Made by a program: the position numbers and the translations under genes. Below the pieces are notes generated by a model, which saw nothing but the letters and a program-made list of their open reading frames with translations, ran no database searches and was not told where the DNA came from. From NCBI RefSeq assembly GCF_039822285.1, contig NZ_JBAJEY010000001.1:310001-374000 (forward strand): 64,000 nucleotides of DNA, in the 5' to 3' direction. This document shows, piece after piece, positions 18,160 through 26,009 of this stretch (position 1 is its first letter; every line of letters begins with the position of its first letter). Source of the DNA: Thiofaba sp039822285. GTDB taxonomy: Bacteria > Pseudomonadota > Gammaproteobacteria > Halothiobacillales > Halothiobacillaceae.

Positions 18160-18428
18160 TGCTCGCCGCCGTCCTGCCCTACGCCATCGCCATGGTCAGC
18201 CTCGCGCTGGCCTTGAGCCTGCTCCGCCTGCTCCTTGGCCCGGACGCCCCGGACCGCATCCTCGCCCTGGACACCCTGTACATCAATGCCATCGCCCTCT
18301 TGATCCTGTTCGGCCTGATGCAGGGCAGCGCCCTCTACTTCGAGGCCGCGCTGCTGATCGCGGTGATGGGGTTCGTCGGCACGGTCGCGCTGAGCAAGTA
18401 CCTGCTGCGCGGCGACATCATGGAGTAA
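18159..18428 (+). CDS. mrpF: Na+/H+ antiporter subunit F
   Basis: An 89-residue protein with three transmembrane helices. LLRLLLGPDAPDRILALDTL is the hallmark cytoplasmic loop, followed by a helix with INAIALLILFGLMQG and a last helix ending in GTVALSKYLLRG. The ATG at 18159 overlaps the mrpE stop as TGATG and sits at the first Met of the family; the open frame runs further upstream but only antisense-like sequence lies there. It precedes mrpG by 6 bp. Confidence 0.95.
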   Translation: MLAAVLPYAIAMVSLALALSLLRLLLGPDAPDRILALDTLYINAIALLILFGLMQGSALYFEAALLIAVMGFVGTVALSKYLLRGDIME

Positions 18429-18434
18429 CGATCG

Positions 18435-18761
18435 ATGATCGAGTTCATCCTCGCCGCCCTGGTCCTGCTCGGCGCCTTCTTCACCCTGGTCGGCTCGCTC
18501 GGCCTATTCCGCCTGCCGGATTTCTACATGCGCCTGCACGGCCCGACCAAGGCCACCACCCTGGGGGTCGGGGCCATCCTGGTGGTGTCGGCGCTCTACT
18601 TCAGCCTGCGCACGGAGAGCCCGAGCCTGCACGAGGTGCTGGTGACCCTGTTTTTGTTCATCACCGCCCCGGTCAGCGCCCACCTGATGGCCAAGGCCGC
18701 GTTGCACTTGAAACTGCGCACCATCGATCGCACTCAAAACAGTGACCATCCCACGGCCTGA
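18435..18761 (+). CDS. mrpG: Na+/H+ antiporter subunit G
   Basis: A 108-residue membrane protein with three helices. GAFFTLVGSLGLFRLPDFYMRLHGPTK, written here only to its DFYMR core, is the family signature, followed by ATTLGVGAILV and a last helix ending TAPVSAHLMAKAAL. It closes the six-gene, seven-subunit Mrp operon (A-B fused, C, D, E, F, G). Together these export Na+ or K+ in exchange for protons and support alkali, salt and pH tolerance. Confidence 0.95.
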   Translation: MIEFILAALVLLGAFFTLVGSLGLFRLPDFYMRLHGPTKATTLGVGAILVVSALYFSLRTESPSLHEVLVTLFLFITAPVSAHLMAKAALHLKLRTIDRTQNSDHPTA

Positions 18762-18774
18762 GGTCAGCCCCACG

Positions 18775-19194
18775 ATGGACGAACCGCGCTTGATCCGTTT
18801 ACTCAATGCCGCCCACCGCACGCTCACCGAGCGGCGCATCCTGTTCTCCGCCGGCCTGTTGGCTGCCGGCGTGAGCTTTCTCTGGCCGCTGTTCCGCGCT
18901 GACCCTTCCCTCGTCGTCAGCGGCTATCCCGCCATGGGCGTGCTCACCCTGCTGCTCGGTCTGATGCTGGCCTCCCTGCCCATCCCGCGTTTCATCGCCC
19001 TGTTCTTCCTGCACGAGCGCCTGAACCCGCGCCCGGCCCATCCTGCCGAAGCGCTGTGGGCCATGGAGGTCGCGCAGGACAGCGCACGCCTCGAAGGCCT
19101 GGTGCGTCCGTGGAAGGCTTCGCGCACCGCCATGCCCAGGCATGTGGTGATCCGGGTCTGGGCGCGCTGGAAAGCCGACGCGACCGCCCGCTGA
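18775..19194 (+). CDS. Unknown small membrane protein following the Mrp operon
   Basis: A 139-residue protein that I do not recognise. It has a charged N-terminus (about 1-20), two hydrophobic segments (about 22-40 and 53-79), then a hydrophilic C-terminal half with LHERLNPRPAHPAEALWAMEVAQDS and a very basic end (RHVVIRVWARWKADATAR). I prefer the ATG at 18775, which lies 13 bp after mrpG with GAGG upstream; a GTG at 18742 would overlap mrpG by 20 bp without a visible ribosome site. Same strand and close spacing suggest co-transcription with mrp, so it may be an accessory or simply a passenger. GC content and codon use are like its neighbours. Confidence 0.6.
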   Translation: MDEPRLIRLLNAAHRTLTERRILFSAGLLAAGVSFLWPLFRADPSLVVSGYPAMGVLTLLLGLMLASLPIPRFIALFFLHERLNPRPAHPAEALWAMEVAQDSARLEGLVRPWKASRTAMPRHVVIRVWARWKADATAR

Positions 19195-19219
19195 TTGCAT
19201 CAGTCGATGTGAAGCTGAT

Positions 19220-19241
19220 GTAGGAGGCCCGCCCGCGGGCC
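19220..19241 (+). repeat. REP-like half element (copy 4)
   Basis: GTAGGAGGCCCGCCCGCGGG begins at 19220. It contains a perfect GGCCCG-CCCG-CGGGCC hairpin (19226-19241) and matches, nearly base for base, the minus-strand end of the full copies at 2640 and 8677. It sits in the 93-bp convergent gap between the last gene of the mrp run and malQ. The second half of the element is missing. Confidence 0.65.
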
Positions 19242-19287
19242 AAGAGAAATCATTGCGGTGAGGGGACCTAGCCCAGCTGGGGTGCCC

Positions 19288-20739
19288 TCAATCCCATCCC
19301 CCCGGCCGCCGGCCGTACATCTCGATCTCCCGCCGCAGGCGCTCGCTCCGCGCCTCATCCCATTGCTCCCAGGCAAAACGCCACTGCCAGTTGCCCTCGG
19401 TCGTGCCGGGGGTGTTCATGCGCGCCTCGCTGCCGAGTTCAAGCACGTCCTGCAACGGCAAGATGACGAGGTTGGCGACGGACTCGAGCGCCGCGCGGAT
19501 CAGCGGCCAGGGCATGGGCTCGGGGATGTGGCCCAGGTAGTCGAGCACCCGTGTCCGGGTCTCATCGTCCAGGCCGGACCACCAGCCAAGGGTGGTGTCG
19601 TTGTCGTGGGTGCCGGTGTAGACCACGGAATCGTGGGTGTGGTTGTGCGGCAAGTAGGGGTTGTCGGGGTTGCCGTCGAAGGCAAAATGCAGGATGCGCA
19701 TGCCGGGCAGCGCATGGCGCTGACGAAGCGCCACGACCTCGTCGGTGATGATGCCAAGATCCTCGGCCACCACCGGCAGGGTGCCGAAGTGCTCGCGTAA
19801 GGCGCTCAGGAGCGCCTCCCCCGGAGCCTTGACCCAACGGCCATCAATGGCGGTTTCGCAGGCGGCCGGGATGGCCCAGTAGGCCTCGAGACCGCGGAAG
19901 TGGTCAATCCGCACCAGGTCGAACAGCTTGAACTGGGTAGCAAAGCGTGCCTTCCACCAGGCAAAGCCGTCGGCCGCGTGCCGCTCCCAGCGGTAGAGCG
20001 GATTGCCCCAGCGCTGGCCGGTGGCGGAGAAGTAGTCGGGGGGCACACCGGCCACCTCCTCCGCCCGTCCCTGCGCGTCCACGGTGAACAAGTCCGGGCG
20101 CGCCCAGACCTCGGCACTGTCGTGCGCAACGTAGATCGGCACATCGCCGAACAGAAGGATGCCCTGCCGGCGTGCGTGGGATCGGAGCGCATGCCACTGG
20201 CGGAAGAAGACGAACTGCTCGAAGCGCACCAGGTCGATGCGCTCGTGCAGTTCGACCCGCGCCTGGCGCAACGCATCCGCATCGCGATCGCGCAGCGCGG
20301 GGGGCCAGTCATACCAGGCCTGTCCGCCCTGCCGCTCGCGCAGGGCGACGAACATGGCGTAGTCCTCCAGCCACGCCGCCTCCTCTTCCATGAAGGCGGA
20401 GAATGCCATGCGTTCTTCCGGCCGGGCATGGCGCATGAAGCCGGCGAATGCCTCCCGCAGGCTTGTGCCGGAGGGTTCCAGCCACCCCTCGTGGCGCAGA
20501 CGTTCCAGACTGATGAGGGAAGGGCTACCGGCGTGGGATGAGAGGCACTGGTAGGGCGAGCCATCGGCATGGGTTGGACCGAGCGGCAGCATCTGCCAGA
20601 GGGTGATGCCGCAGGCGGCGAGACGGTCGACCAGGTGGTGGGCCTCATCGCCCAGGGTTCCGCCGGGCAACGAGGTGGGATGGAGGAGGATGCCCGCGCG
20701 GCGATGGCTCAGGATTTCGGATCCTCCCCCTTCCATCAT
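19288..20739 (-). CDS. malQ: 4-alpha-glucanotransferase (amylomaltase, GH77)
   Basis: A 483-residue GH77 enzyme that transfers maltodextrin segments between alpha-1,4-glucans. AGILLHPTSLPG at the start, FGDVPIYVAHDSAEVW, VRIDHFRGLEAYW (nucleophile Asp), VVAEDLGIITDEV (acid/base Glu) and YTGTHDNDTTLGWW (third carboxylate) are all present. Length matches the shorter bacterial and plant disproportionating enzymes (about 500). Its ATG overlaps the stop of the GH57 gene, so it is coupled into the glgC-GH57-malQ operon and probably trims or recycles glycogen-derived oligosaccharides. Confidence 0.96.
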   Translation of the reverse strand: MMEGGGSEILSHRRAGILLHPTSLPGGTLGDEAHHLVDRLAACGITLWQMLPLGPTHADGSPYQCLSSHAGSPSLISLERLRHEGWLEPSGTSLREAFAGFMRHARPEERMAFSAFMEEEAAWLEDYAMFVALRERQGGQAWYDWPPALRDRDADALRQARVELHERIDLVRFEQFVFFRQWHALRSHARRQGILLFGDVPIYVAHDSAEVWARPDLFTVDAQGRAEEVAGVPPDYFSATGQRWGNPLYRWERHAADGFAWWKARFATQFKLFDLVRIDHFRGLEAYWAIPAACETAIDGRWVKAPGEALLSALREHFGTLPVVAEDLGIITDEVVALRQRHALPGMRILHFAFDGNPDNPYLPHNHTHDSVVYTGTHDNDTTLGWWSGLDDETRTRVLDYLGHIPEPMPWPLIRAALESVANLVILPLQDVLELGSEARMNTPGTTEGNWQWRFAWEQWDEARSERLRREIEMYGRRPGGWD

Positions 20740-22460
20740 CCGGCCTGCCCCGTGCGCATGACGCCGCCCATGGAGGGCGCACCGTGACCTTCGGCAAGGA
20801 CATGCTTGAGGACCTCAGGCGGAGGTTCGCCCAAAAGCTCGTAGAGCCGGCGCAGGTGCAGGCGGAACAGGCGCTCGAAATCGCGCACGGCCTCCGCGGG
20901 ATTGTAGTCACCAAACCACCAGAACCAATCGGACCCTTCGCAGATGCCGAGCTGCCGCTCACAGGCCGCAAGCTGTTCGTCCGTCAGGCGGCCGCTGGCC
21001 ACAACGCGGTCATAGACCTTCTTGGCCTCGACCAGTAGCACCCAGGCATGGTTCTTGTCCTTCTCGCCAATCCAGGTGGAGAAGGTGCCATAGACCCAGC
21101 TTCCGGCGACGAGCCGCGGGATCGGGGTCATCGGCGGGGCCTCATCCAACAGACGCTGGTAGGTGGTCAGGTGCAGGCGGGGGTGCCCCACCAGGCGGCG
21201 GTAGAGGGCATCGAGGAAGTAATAGCCATTCTCCGGGTAATACTCCCAGGCATTCTCCCCGTCCATGATGATGGAGGCGACATACTGGCCGTCGTGACAG
21301 GCGTCCGCGATGGTTTCCAGATGGCGGATCAGGTCCTCCACTGCATGATCGGCATGCCAGTCCGCGTAGCGGAAGCCGATCAGGTCGGAGAGGCCATCGT
21401 CGCGAAAGAAGACGGTCGGCGTCGACTGGACCACGCCATCCTCCCCGTTGCCATTCGTGCTGTACTGGTAGAAGCGGTGCAGGCAATGGCGATAGTTTTC
21501 GAACAGGCCGGCCTGGTGCAGGCTGTTGCTGAGCACCTGGCTGCCGGTGGCGCACCAACGGAAACCGGCCTCCGCCAGCAGGGGCAGAGTCCGCTCGCTG
21601 AGGCTGCCCTCGGACGGCCAGCAGCCTGTGGGCCGGCGACCGAAGAAACGCTCGAACACGCGCAACCCCTCCTGGAGATGCCAGCGCACCCGCGCCTCCC
21701 CGCCGGGATAGTGGTCGGTCTCGGGCAGCACCACCTCGGGCCAGGCCTCGCGCGCGGAATTCATGTCCAAGAGCAGGGGCATGATCGGGTGGGCGTAAGG
21801 GGTCATGGAGAGCTCCACCTGACCGCACTCGGCGAGCAGCCGGTAGCGCTCGATCACTCCCCCCAGCAGGTCGGCGAGAAGCTCCAGCAGCTGACGGCGA
21901 TCCTCCGCGTCAAAGCCGCTGGCCTTGTGGATCAGGCGGCGGGCGCGCGCATCCTGGCGACGCACGCTCTCCCCTAGCCAGGCCAGGTGGTACCAGACAT
22001 TGAGGTCGATGAAGAAGGATCCGTCAAGATAGACCAAGCCCTCCGGATGGGCGAGGAAATCCCGCGCGATGCGCGCCAGACGGGCATAGGGCGCGAAACG
22101 CTGGATCAGCCGCTGCTCGTGGGCCTTCAGGCAGGATTCGATCAGCGCGGCGCGCCCCTCGGCCGCTGCGGGCGCATCCCCCGAAGCCAATGCCGCCAGG
22201 AGTGGGTCCGGCAGCACGTCTCCGCCATCGAGGTGGGCACGCAGGGCCCCAGCGTAGTCCGCGATCTGCTCGAGCAGGACGGGCACGAAGTTGACCACCG
22301 CATGGGCCTCGGGATGCGCCTCAAGGTGGGCGGCCATGTCCACGTAGTCCTTGATCGCGTGGAGGTAGGTCCACGGGCGCTGGTACTGGCCGCTGAAGGG
22401 ATCGCGATATTCGGGCTGATGCATGTGCCACAGCAGCACGACATGCAGGCGGCTGGCCAT
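20736..22460 (-). CDS. Glycoside hydrolase family 57 (alpha-amylase/glucanotransferase/branching type)
   Basis: A 574-residue GH57 protein. The first barrel strand LHVVLLWHMHQPEYRD opens the chain. The nucleophile Glu is at about residue 284 in GCWPSEGSLS, and the acid/base Asp at about 400 in SIIMDGENAWEYY. GH57 covers alpha-amylase, 4-alpha-glucanotransferase and branching enzymes; the exact activity cannot be read here. I choose the ATG at 22460 because GAGGTC stands 6 bp upstream, whereas the ATG at 22481, which would overlap glgC, has no ribosome site. It lies between glgC and malQ, so a role in shaping or degrading glycogen is likely. Confidence 0.92.
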   Translation of the reverse strand: MASRLHVVLLWHMHQPEYRDPFSGQYQRPWTYLHAIKDYVDMAAHLEAHPEAHAVVNFVPVLLEQIADYAGALRAHLDGGDVLPDPLLAALASGDAPAAAEGRAALIESCLKAHEQRLIQRFAPYARLARIARDFLAHPEGLVYLDGSFFIDLNVWYHLAWLGESVRRQDARARRLIHKASGFDAEDRRQLLELLADLLGGVIERYRLLAECGQVELSMTPYAHPIMPLLLDMNSAREAWPEVVLPETDHYPGGEARVRWHLQEGLRVFERFFGRRPTGCWPSEGSLSERTLPLLAEAGFRWCATGSQVLSNSLHQAGLFENYRHCLHRFYQYSTNGNGEDGVVQSTPTVFFRDDGLSDLIGFRYADWHADHAVEDLIRHLETIADACHDGQYVASIIMDGENAWEYYPENGYYFLDALYRRLVGHPRLHLTTYQRLLDEAPPMTPIPRLVAGSWVYGTFSTWIGEKDKNHAWVLLVEAKKVYDRVVASGRLTDEQLAACERQLGICEGSDWFWWFGDYNPAEAVRDFERLFRLHLRRLYELLGEPPPEVLKHVLAEGHGAPSMGGVMRTGQAG

Positions 22461-22470
22461 CGCATCGACC

Positions 22471-23742
22471 TCAGCGGACATGGTGCAGGGGCTGGTGGAG
22501 CATCTCCGGGGTCACCAGCACCACCCCCCCGGGGCTGACCTCGAAGCGCTTGCGGTCCTCGGCTGGATCCTCGCCAATCACCATGCCCGGCGGGATGATG
22601 CAGCCCTTGTCGACCACCGCCTTGCGCACACGCGCCCCCTCGCCCACCGTAACGTTGGGCAGGATCACGCTGTCCTGAACCAGCGCCTGCTCATGCACGA
22701 CGACATTGGAGAACAGCAGCGAGTGGCGCACGACGGCGCCGGAGATGATGCAACCACCGGAGACCATGGAGTCCACTGCCATGCCGCGGCGGTCCTCGTC
22801 ATCGAAGACGAACTTGGCCGGAGGCAGCTGCTCCTGGTAGGTCCAGATCGGCCATTCCTTGTCGTAAAGGTTCAGGTCCGGGGTGACACCGATCAACTCG
22901 AGATTGGCGGCCCAGTACGAATCCACCGTCCCCACGTCGCGCCAATAGCTCTGCTTGCCGCTCTGCACGTCGAGGAAGGGGTAGGCGAACACGCGGTAGT
23001 TGTTGATGACCGACGGGATGATGTTCTTGCCGAAGTCATGCTCCGACTTCGGATCATCGGCATCGCGGATCAGCTGCTCGTACAGGAACTTGGTGTTGAA
23101 CACGTAGATCCCCATCGAAGCCAGCGCGGTATCCGGCTTGCCGGGGATGGGGTCCGGGTTGTCGGGCTTCTCCCGGAAGCGCTGCACCCGCCCGTCGGCA
23201 TCGATGCCCATCACCCCGAAGGCCTTGGCCTCCTCGAGCGGCACCTGGATGCAGCCGATGGTCAGGTCGGCCTGCTTTTCCACGTGATAGGCCAGCATGA
23301 GACCGTAGTCCATCTTGTAGATGTGATCCCCGGCGAGGATCAGCACATACTCGGGATCATGGGAGCGGATGATGTCGAGGTTCTGGTACACGGCATCCGC
23401 GGTGCCGGCATACCACGAGTTCTCATGGATGCGCTGCTGGGCCGGCAGAAGCTCGATGAACTCGCCCATCTGCGGATTGGAATTGCCCCAGCCGAGCTGG
23501 ATGTGGCGGATCAGCGAATGTGCCTTGTACTGGGTCAGCACGCCGATGCGGCGGATGCCCGAGTTGACGCAGTTGGAGAGGGGAAAGTCGATGATGCGGA
23601 ATTTACCCCCGAAGGGCACGCCCGGCTTGGCCCGCCAGTCTGTCAGCTGCTTGAGGCGGGACCCTCGTCCTCCCGCCAACACCAGGGCCAGGGTATCCCG
23701 GGTAATGCGGCTGACTAGACGCTGCGGCTGTGCAATCAGCAT
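22471..23742 (-). CDS. glgC: Glucose-1-phosphate adenylyltransferase
   Basis: A 423-residue ADP-glucose pyrophosphorylase, the committed step of bacterial glycogen synthesis. The N-terminal nucleotidyltransferase motif LVLAGGRGSRLKQLTDWRAKP, shown here for its GGRGSRL core, is followed by FRIIDFPLSNC, the ILAGDHIYKMDY aspartate segment, FREKPDNP (the activator-linked lysine region) and the C-terminal left-handed beta-helix repeats (SGGCIISGAVVRHS, SVILPNVTVGEG). Length equals E. coli GlgC (431). A strong AAGGAG stands 9 bp before the ATG. It is transcribed divergently from glgB and leads the GH57-malQ operon. Confidence 0.96.
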   Translation of the reverse strand: MLIAQPQRLVSRITRDTLALVLAGGRGSRLKQLTDWRAKPGVPFGGKFRIIDFPLSNCVNSGIRRIGVLTQYKAHSLIRHIQLGWGNSNPQMGEFIELLPAQQRIHENSWYAGTADAVYQNLDIIRSHDPEYVLILAGDHIYKMDYGLMLAYHVEKQADLTIGCIQVPLEEAKAFGVMGIDADGRVQRFREKPDNPDPIPGKPDTALASMGIYVFNTKFLYEQLIRDADDPKSEHDFGKNIIPSVINNYRVFAYPFLDVQSGKQSYWRDVGTVDSYWAANLELIGVTPDLNLYDKEWPIWTYQEQLPPAKFVFDDEDRRGMAVDSMVSGGCIISGAVVRHSLLFSNVVVHEQALVQDSVILPNVTVGEGARVRKAVVDKGCIIPPGMVIGEDPAEDRKRFEVSPGGVVLVTPEMLHQPLHHVR

Positions 23743-23852
23743 ATCGACGTGCTCCTTGGCAAAAAAACCGATTTTTCGACTGTAATCTAAGCCTAGTACT
23801 ATGAGTTTAGTCTGTTAAAAAACTACTGCAGCCTCGACCGCCGGGAGAATTC
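23743..23852. promoter_or_regulatory. Divergent glgC/glgB control region
   Basis: This 110-bp gap is clearly AT-richer than its surroundings, with A- and T-tracts around 23761-23776 and 23815-23822. It must contain the promoters of both glycogen operons. On the plus strand TTCGAC (around 23776) and TACTAT lie about 16 bp apart and are weak -35/-10 candidates. I cannot assign the minus-strand promoter. Both genes have good ribosome sites (AAGGAG for glgC, GGGAG for glgB). Confidence 0.5.
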
Positions 23853-26009
23853 ATGGATCAGTCGATTGCCCGTTTGCTCGACGGACGCCACCACGACCCT
23901 TTCAGCCTGCTTGGCCGGCATCCCCTCGGCGAGGGCTGGTCCTGCGTGCGCGCCTTGCTACCCCAGGCCGCGTCGGTCAGAGTCGGACCGCAGGGACCGG
24001 CCATGGAATGCATCGATCCACGCGGCCTGTGGCAGTGGGAAGGCCCGGACGGCGACCTGCCCCGGCATCACAGCCTGCATTGCACCGACCAACATGGCCA
24101 TACCTTCGAACTGATCGACCCCTACACCTTCGAGCCCCAGCTCGGCGAGCTGGACATGTACCTGTTCGGCGAGGGCCGTCACTGGCATGTCTACCGCGTG
24201 CTGGGCGCCCATCCCCACCAGGTGGACGGCATCGACGGCGTGCTTTTTGCCGTGTGGGCCCCGAACGCGGAGCGCGTCAGCGTGGTGGGTGACTTCAACC
24301 AGTGGGACGGCCGACGCAACATGATGCGCAGCCGGGGCGGTGGCGGGCTGTGGGAGCTCTTCATCCCGGGCCTTGTGCCCGGCGATCTGTACAAATACGA
24401 GCTTCGCAACCGCGACAGCGGCACCATCCTGCTCAAGACCGACCCCTATGGCGGCGAATTCGAGCTCCGCCCCGGCACGGCCGCCCGCGTGCCCGCCCCA
24501 TCCACGCATGCATGGAGCGACGGGACATGGATGCAGAGCCGCGGGCAGGAGGGCTGGCTGAACCGGCCGATGTCGATCTACGAGGTCCACCTCGGCTCAT
24601 GGCGCCGCCGCGAGGACGGCGGCTTCCTCGACTACCGCACCCTCGCCCACCAGCTGGTGGACTACGTCAAACCCCTGGGCTTCACCCATGTCGAGCTGCT
24701 GCCGATCACCGAACACCCGCTAGACGATTCCTGGGGCTACCAGACCACCGGCTACTTCGCCCCCACCAGCCGCTTCGGCACCCCCGACGATTTCCGCTAC
24801 TTCGTCGACTATTTGCACCAAAACGACGTCGGCGTGCTACTGGACTGGGCCCCCGGCCACTTTCCCAAGGACGAATGGGCGCTGGCCCGCTTCGACGGCA
24901 CCCCCTTGTACGAGCACGCCGATCCGCGCCGTGGCGAACACCGTGACTGGGGCACCTACATCTTCAACTACGGCCGCAACGAGGTACGCAACTTCCTGCT
25001 CGCCTCCGCCGTGCACTGGCTGGAGGAGTACCACATCGACGGCCTGCGCGTGGACGCGGTCGCCTCCATGCTCTACCTCGACTACTCGCGCGACCCGCAC
25101 GACTGGCTGCCCAATCAGTACGGCGGCAGAGAGAACCTCGAGGCGATCGAGTTCCTGCGCGAGCTCAACCGCATCGTGCACGGCCGCTTCCCCGGCGCCG
25201 TGGTCATCGCCGAGGAATCCACGGCCTGGCCCGGTGTCACCAAGCCGACCGATGCCGGCGGCCTCGGCTTCACCATGAAGTGGAACATGGGCTGGATGCA
25301 CGACACGCTCGGCTACATGGCGCGCGACCCCATCCACCGCCAGCATCACCACAACGACCTCACCTTCGGGCTTTTGTATGCCTTCTCGGAGAACTTCGTT
25401 CTTCCCCTCTCGCACGACGAGGTGGTGCATGGCAAAGGCTCGCTGGTGGGCAAGATGGCAGGCGACGAATGGCAGCGCTTCGCCAACCTGCGCCTGCTCT
25501 ACAGCATGATGTGGACCTATCCTGGCAAGAAACTGCTGTTCATGGGCGGGGAGTTCGGCCAGGTGGCAGAATGGGCCTTTGGCCGCGAGCTCGAGTGGTG
25601 GGTGCTGCAGTACCCGCTCCACGCCGGTGTACAGCGCCTGATCGGTGACCTGAACCGCTTGTACCGCCGCCTCCCCGCCTTGCACGTCCGCGACTTCGAC
25701 TGGAACGGTTTCCGCTGGATCGACTGCGGCGACGCCGCGCAATCCGTGCTGAGCTACCTGCGCCAGGACAGCGAACGCAAAGTGGTGGTGGTGCTGAACT
25801 TCACCCCGCTTCCGCGGGAGGACTACCGGGTCGGCGTGCCTGCCCCGGGGCGTTACCGCGTCCTGCTCAATACGGATGCCGCGTTCTACGGCGGAAGCAA
25901 CATCGGTCCGACCGCGGCCGAAGCCGAGGCAACCGGATGGAATGGACTGCCCTTCTCCATCCGCCTCACCCTGCCGCCGCTCGGTGCCCTCATCCTGCAG
26001 ACCGAATGA
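23853..26009 (+). CDS. glgB: 1,4-alpha-glucan branching enzyme (GH13)
   Basis: A 718-residue GlgB with two N-terminal beta-sandwich domains: an N1 region at about 1-100 and a CBM48 region with VWAPNAERVSVVGDFNQWDG at about 135. The GH13 barrel follows with ELLPITEHPLDDSWGYQ, the nucleophile Asp in DGLRVDAVASMLYLDY, the acid Glu in VVIAEESTAWPGVT and the third Asp in LPLSHDEVVHGKGSL. The C-terminal sandwich ends with SIRLTLPPLGALIL. Length and the full motif set match E. coli GlgB (728). It introduces alpha-1,6 branches into glycogen. Its stop overlaps the glgA ATG (ATGA). Confidence 0.97.
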   Translation: MDQSIARLLDGRHHDPFSLLGRHPLGEGWSCVRALLPQAASVRVGPQGPAMECIDPRGLWQWEGPDGDLPRHHSLHCTDQHGHTFELIDPYTFEPQLGELDMYLFGEGRHWHVYRVLGAHPHQVDGIDGVLFAVWAPNAERVSVVGDFNQWDGRRNMMRSRGGGGLWELFIPGLVPGDLYKYELRNRDSGTILLKTDPYGGEFELRPGTAARVPAPSTHAWSDGTWMQSRGQEGWLNRPMSIYEVHLGSWRRREDGGFLDYRTLAHQLVDYVKPLGFTHVELLPITEHPLDDSWGYQTTGYFAPTSRFGTPDDFRYFVDYLHQNDVGVLLDWAPGHFPKDEWALARFDGTPLYEHADPRRGEHRDWGTYIFNYGRNEVRNFLLASAVHWLEEYHIDGLRVDAVASMLYLDYSRDPHDWLPNQYGGRENLEAIEFLRELNRIVHGRFPGAVVIAEESTAWPGVTKPTDAGGLGFTMKWNMGWMHDTLGYMARDPIHRQHHHNDLTFGLLYAFSENFVLPLSHDEVVHGKGSLVGKMAGDEWQRFANLRLLYSMMWTYPGKKLLFMGGEFGQVAEWAFGRELEWWVLQYPLHAGVQRLIGDLNRLYRRLPALHVRDFDWNGFRWIDCGDAAQSVLSYLRQDSERKVVVVLNFTPLPREDYRVGVPAPGRYRVLLNTDAAFYGGSNIGPTAAEAEATGWNGLPFSIRLTLPPLGALILQTE

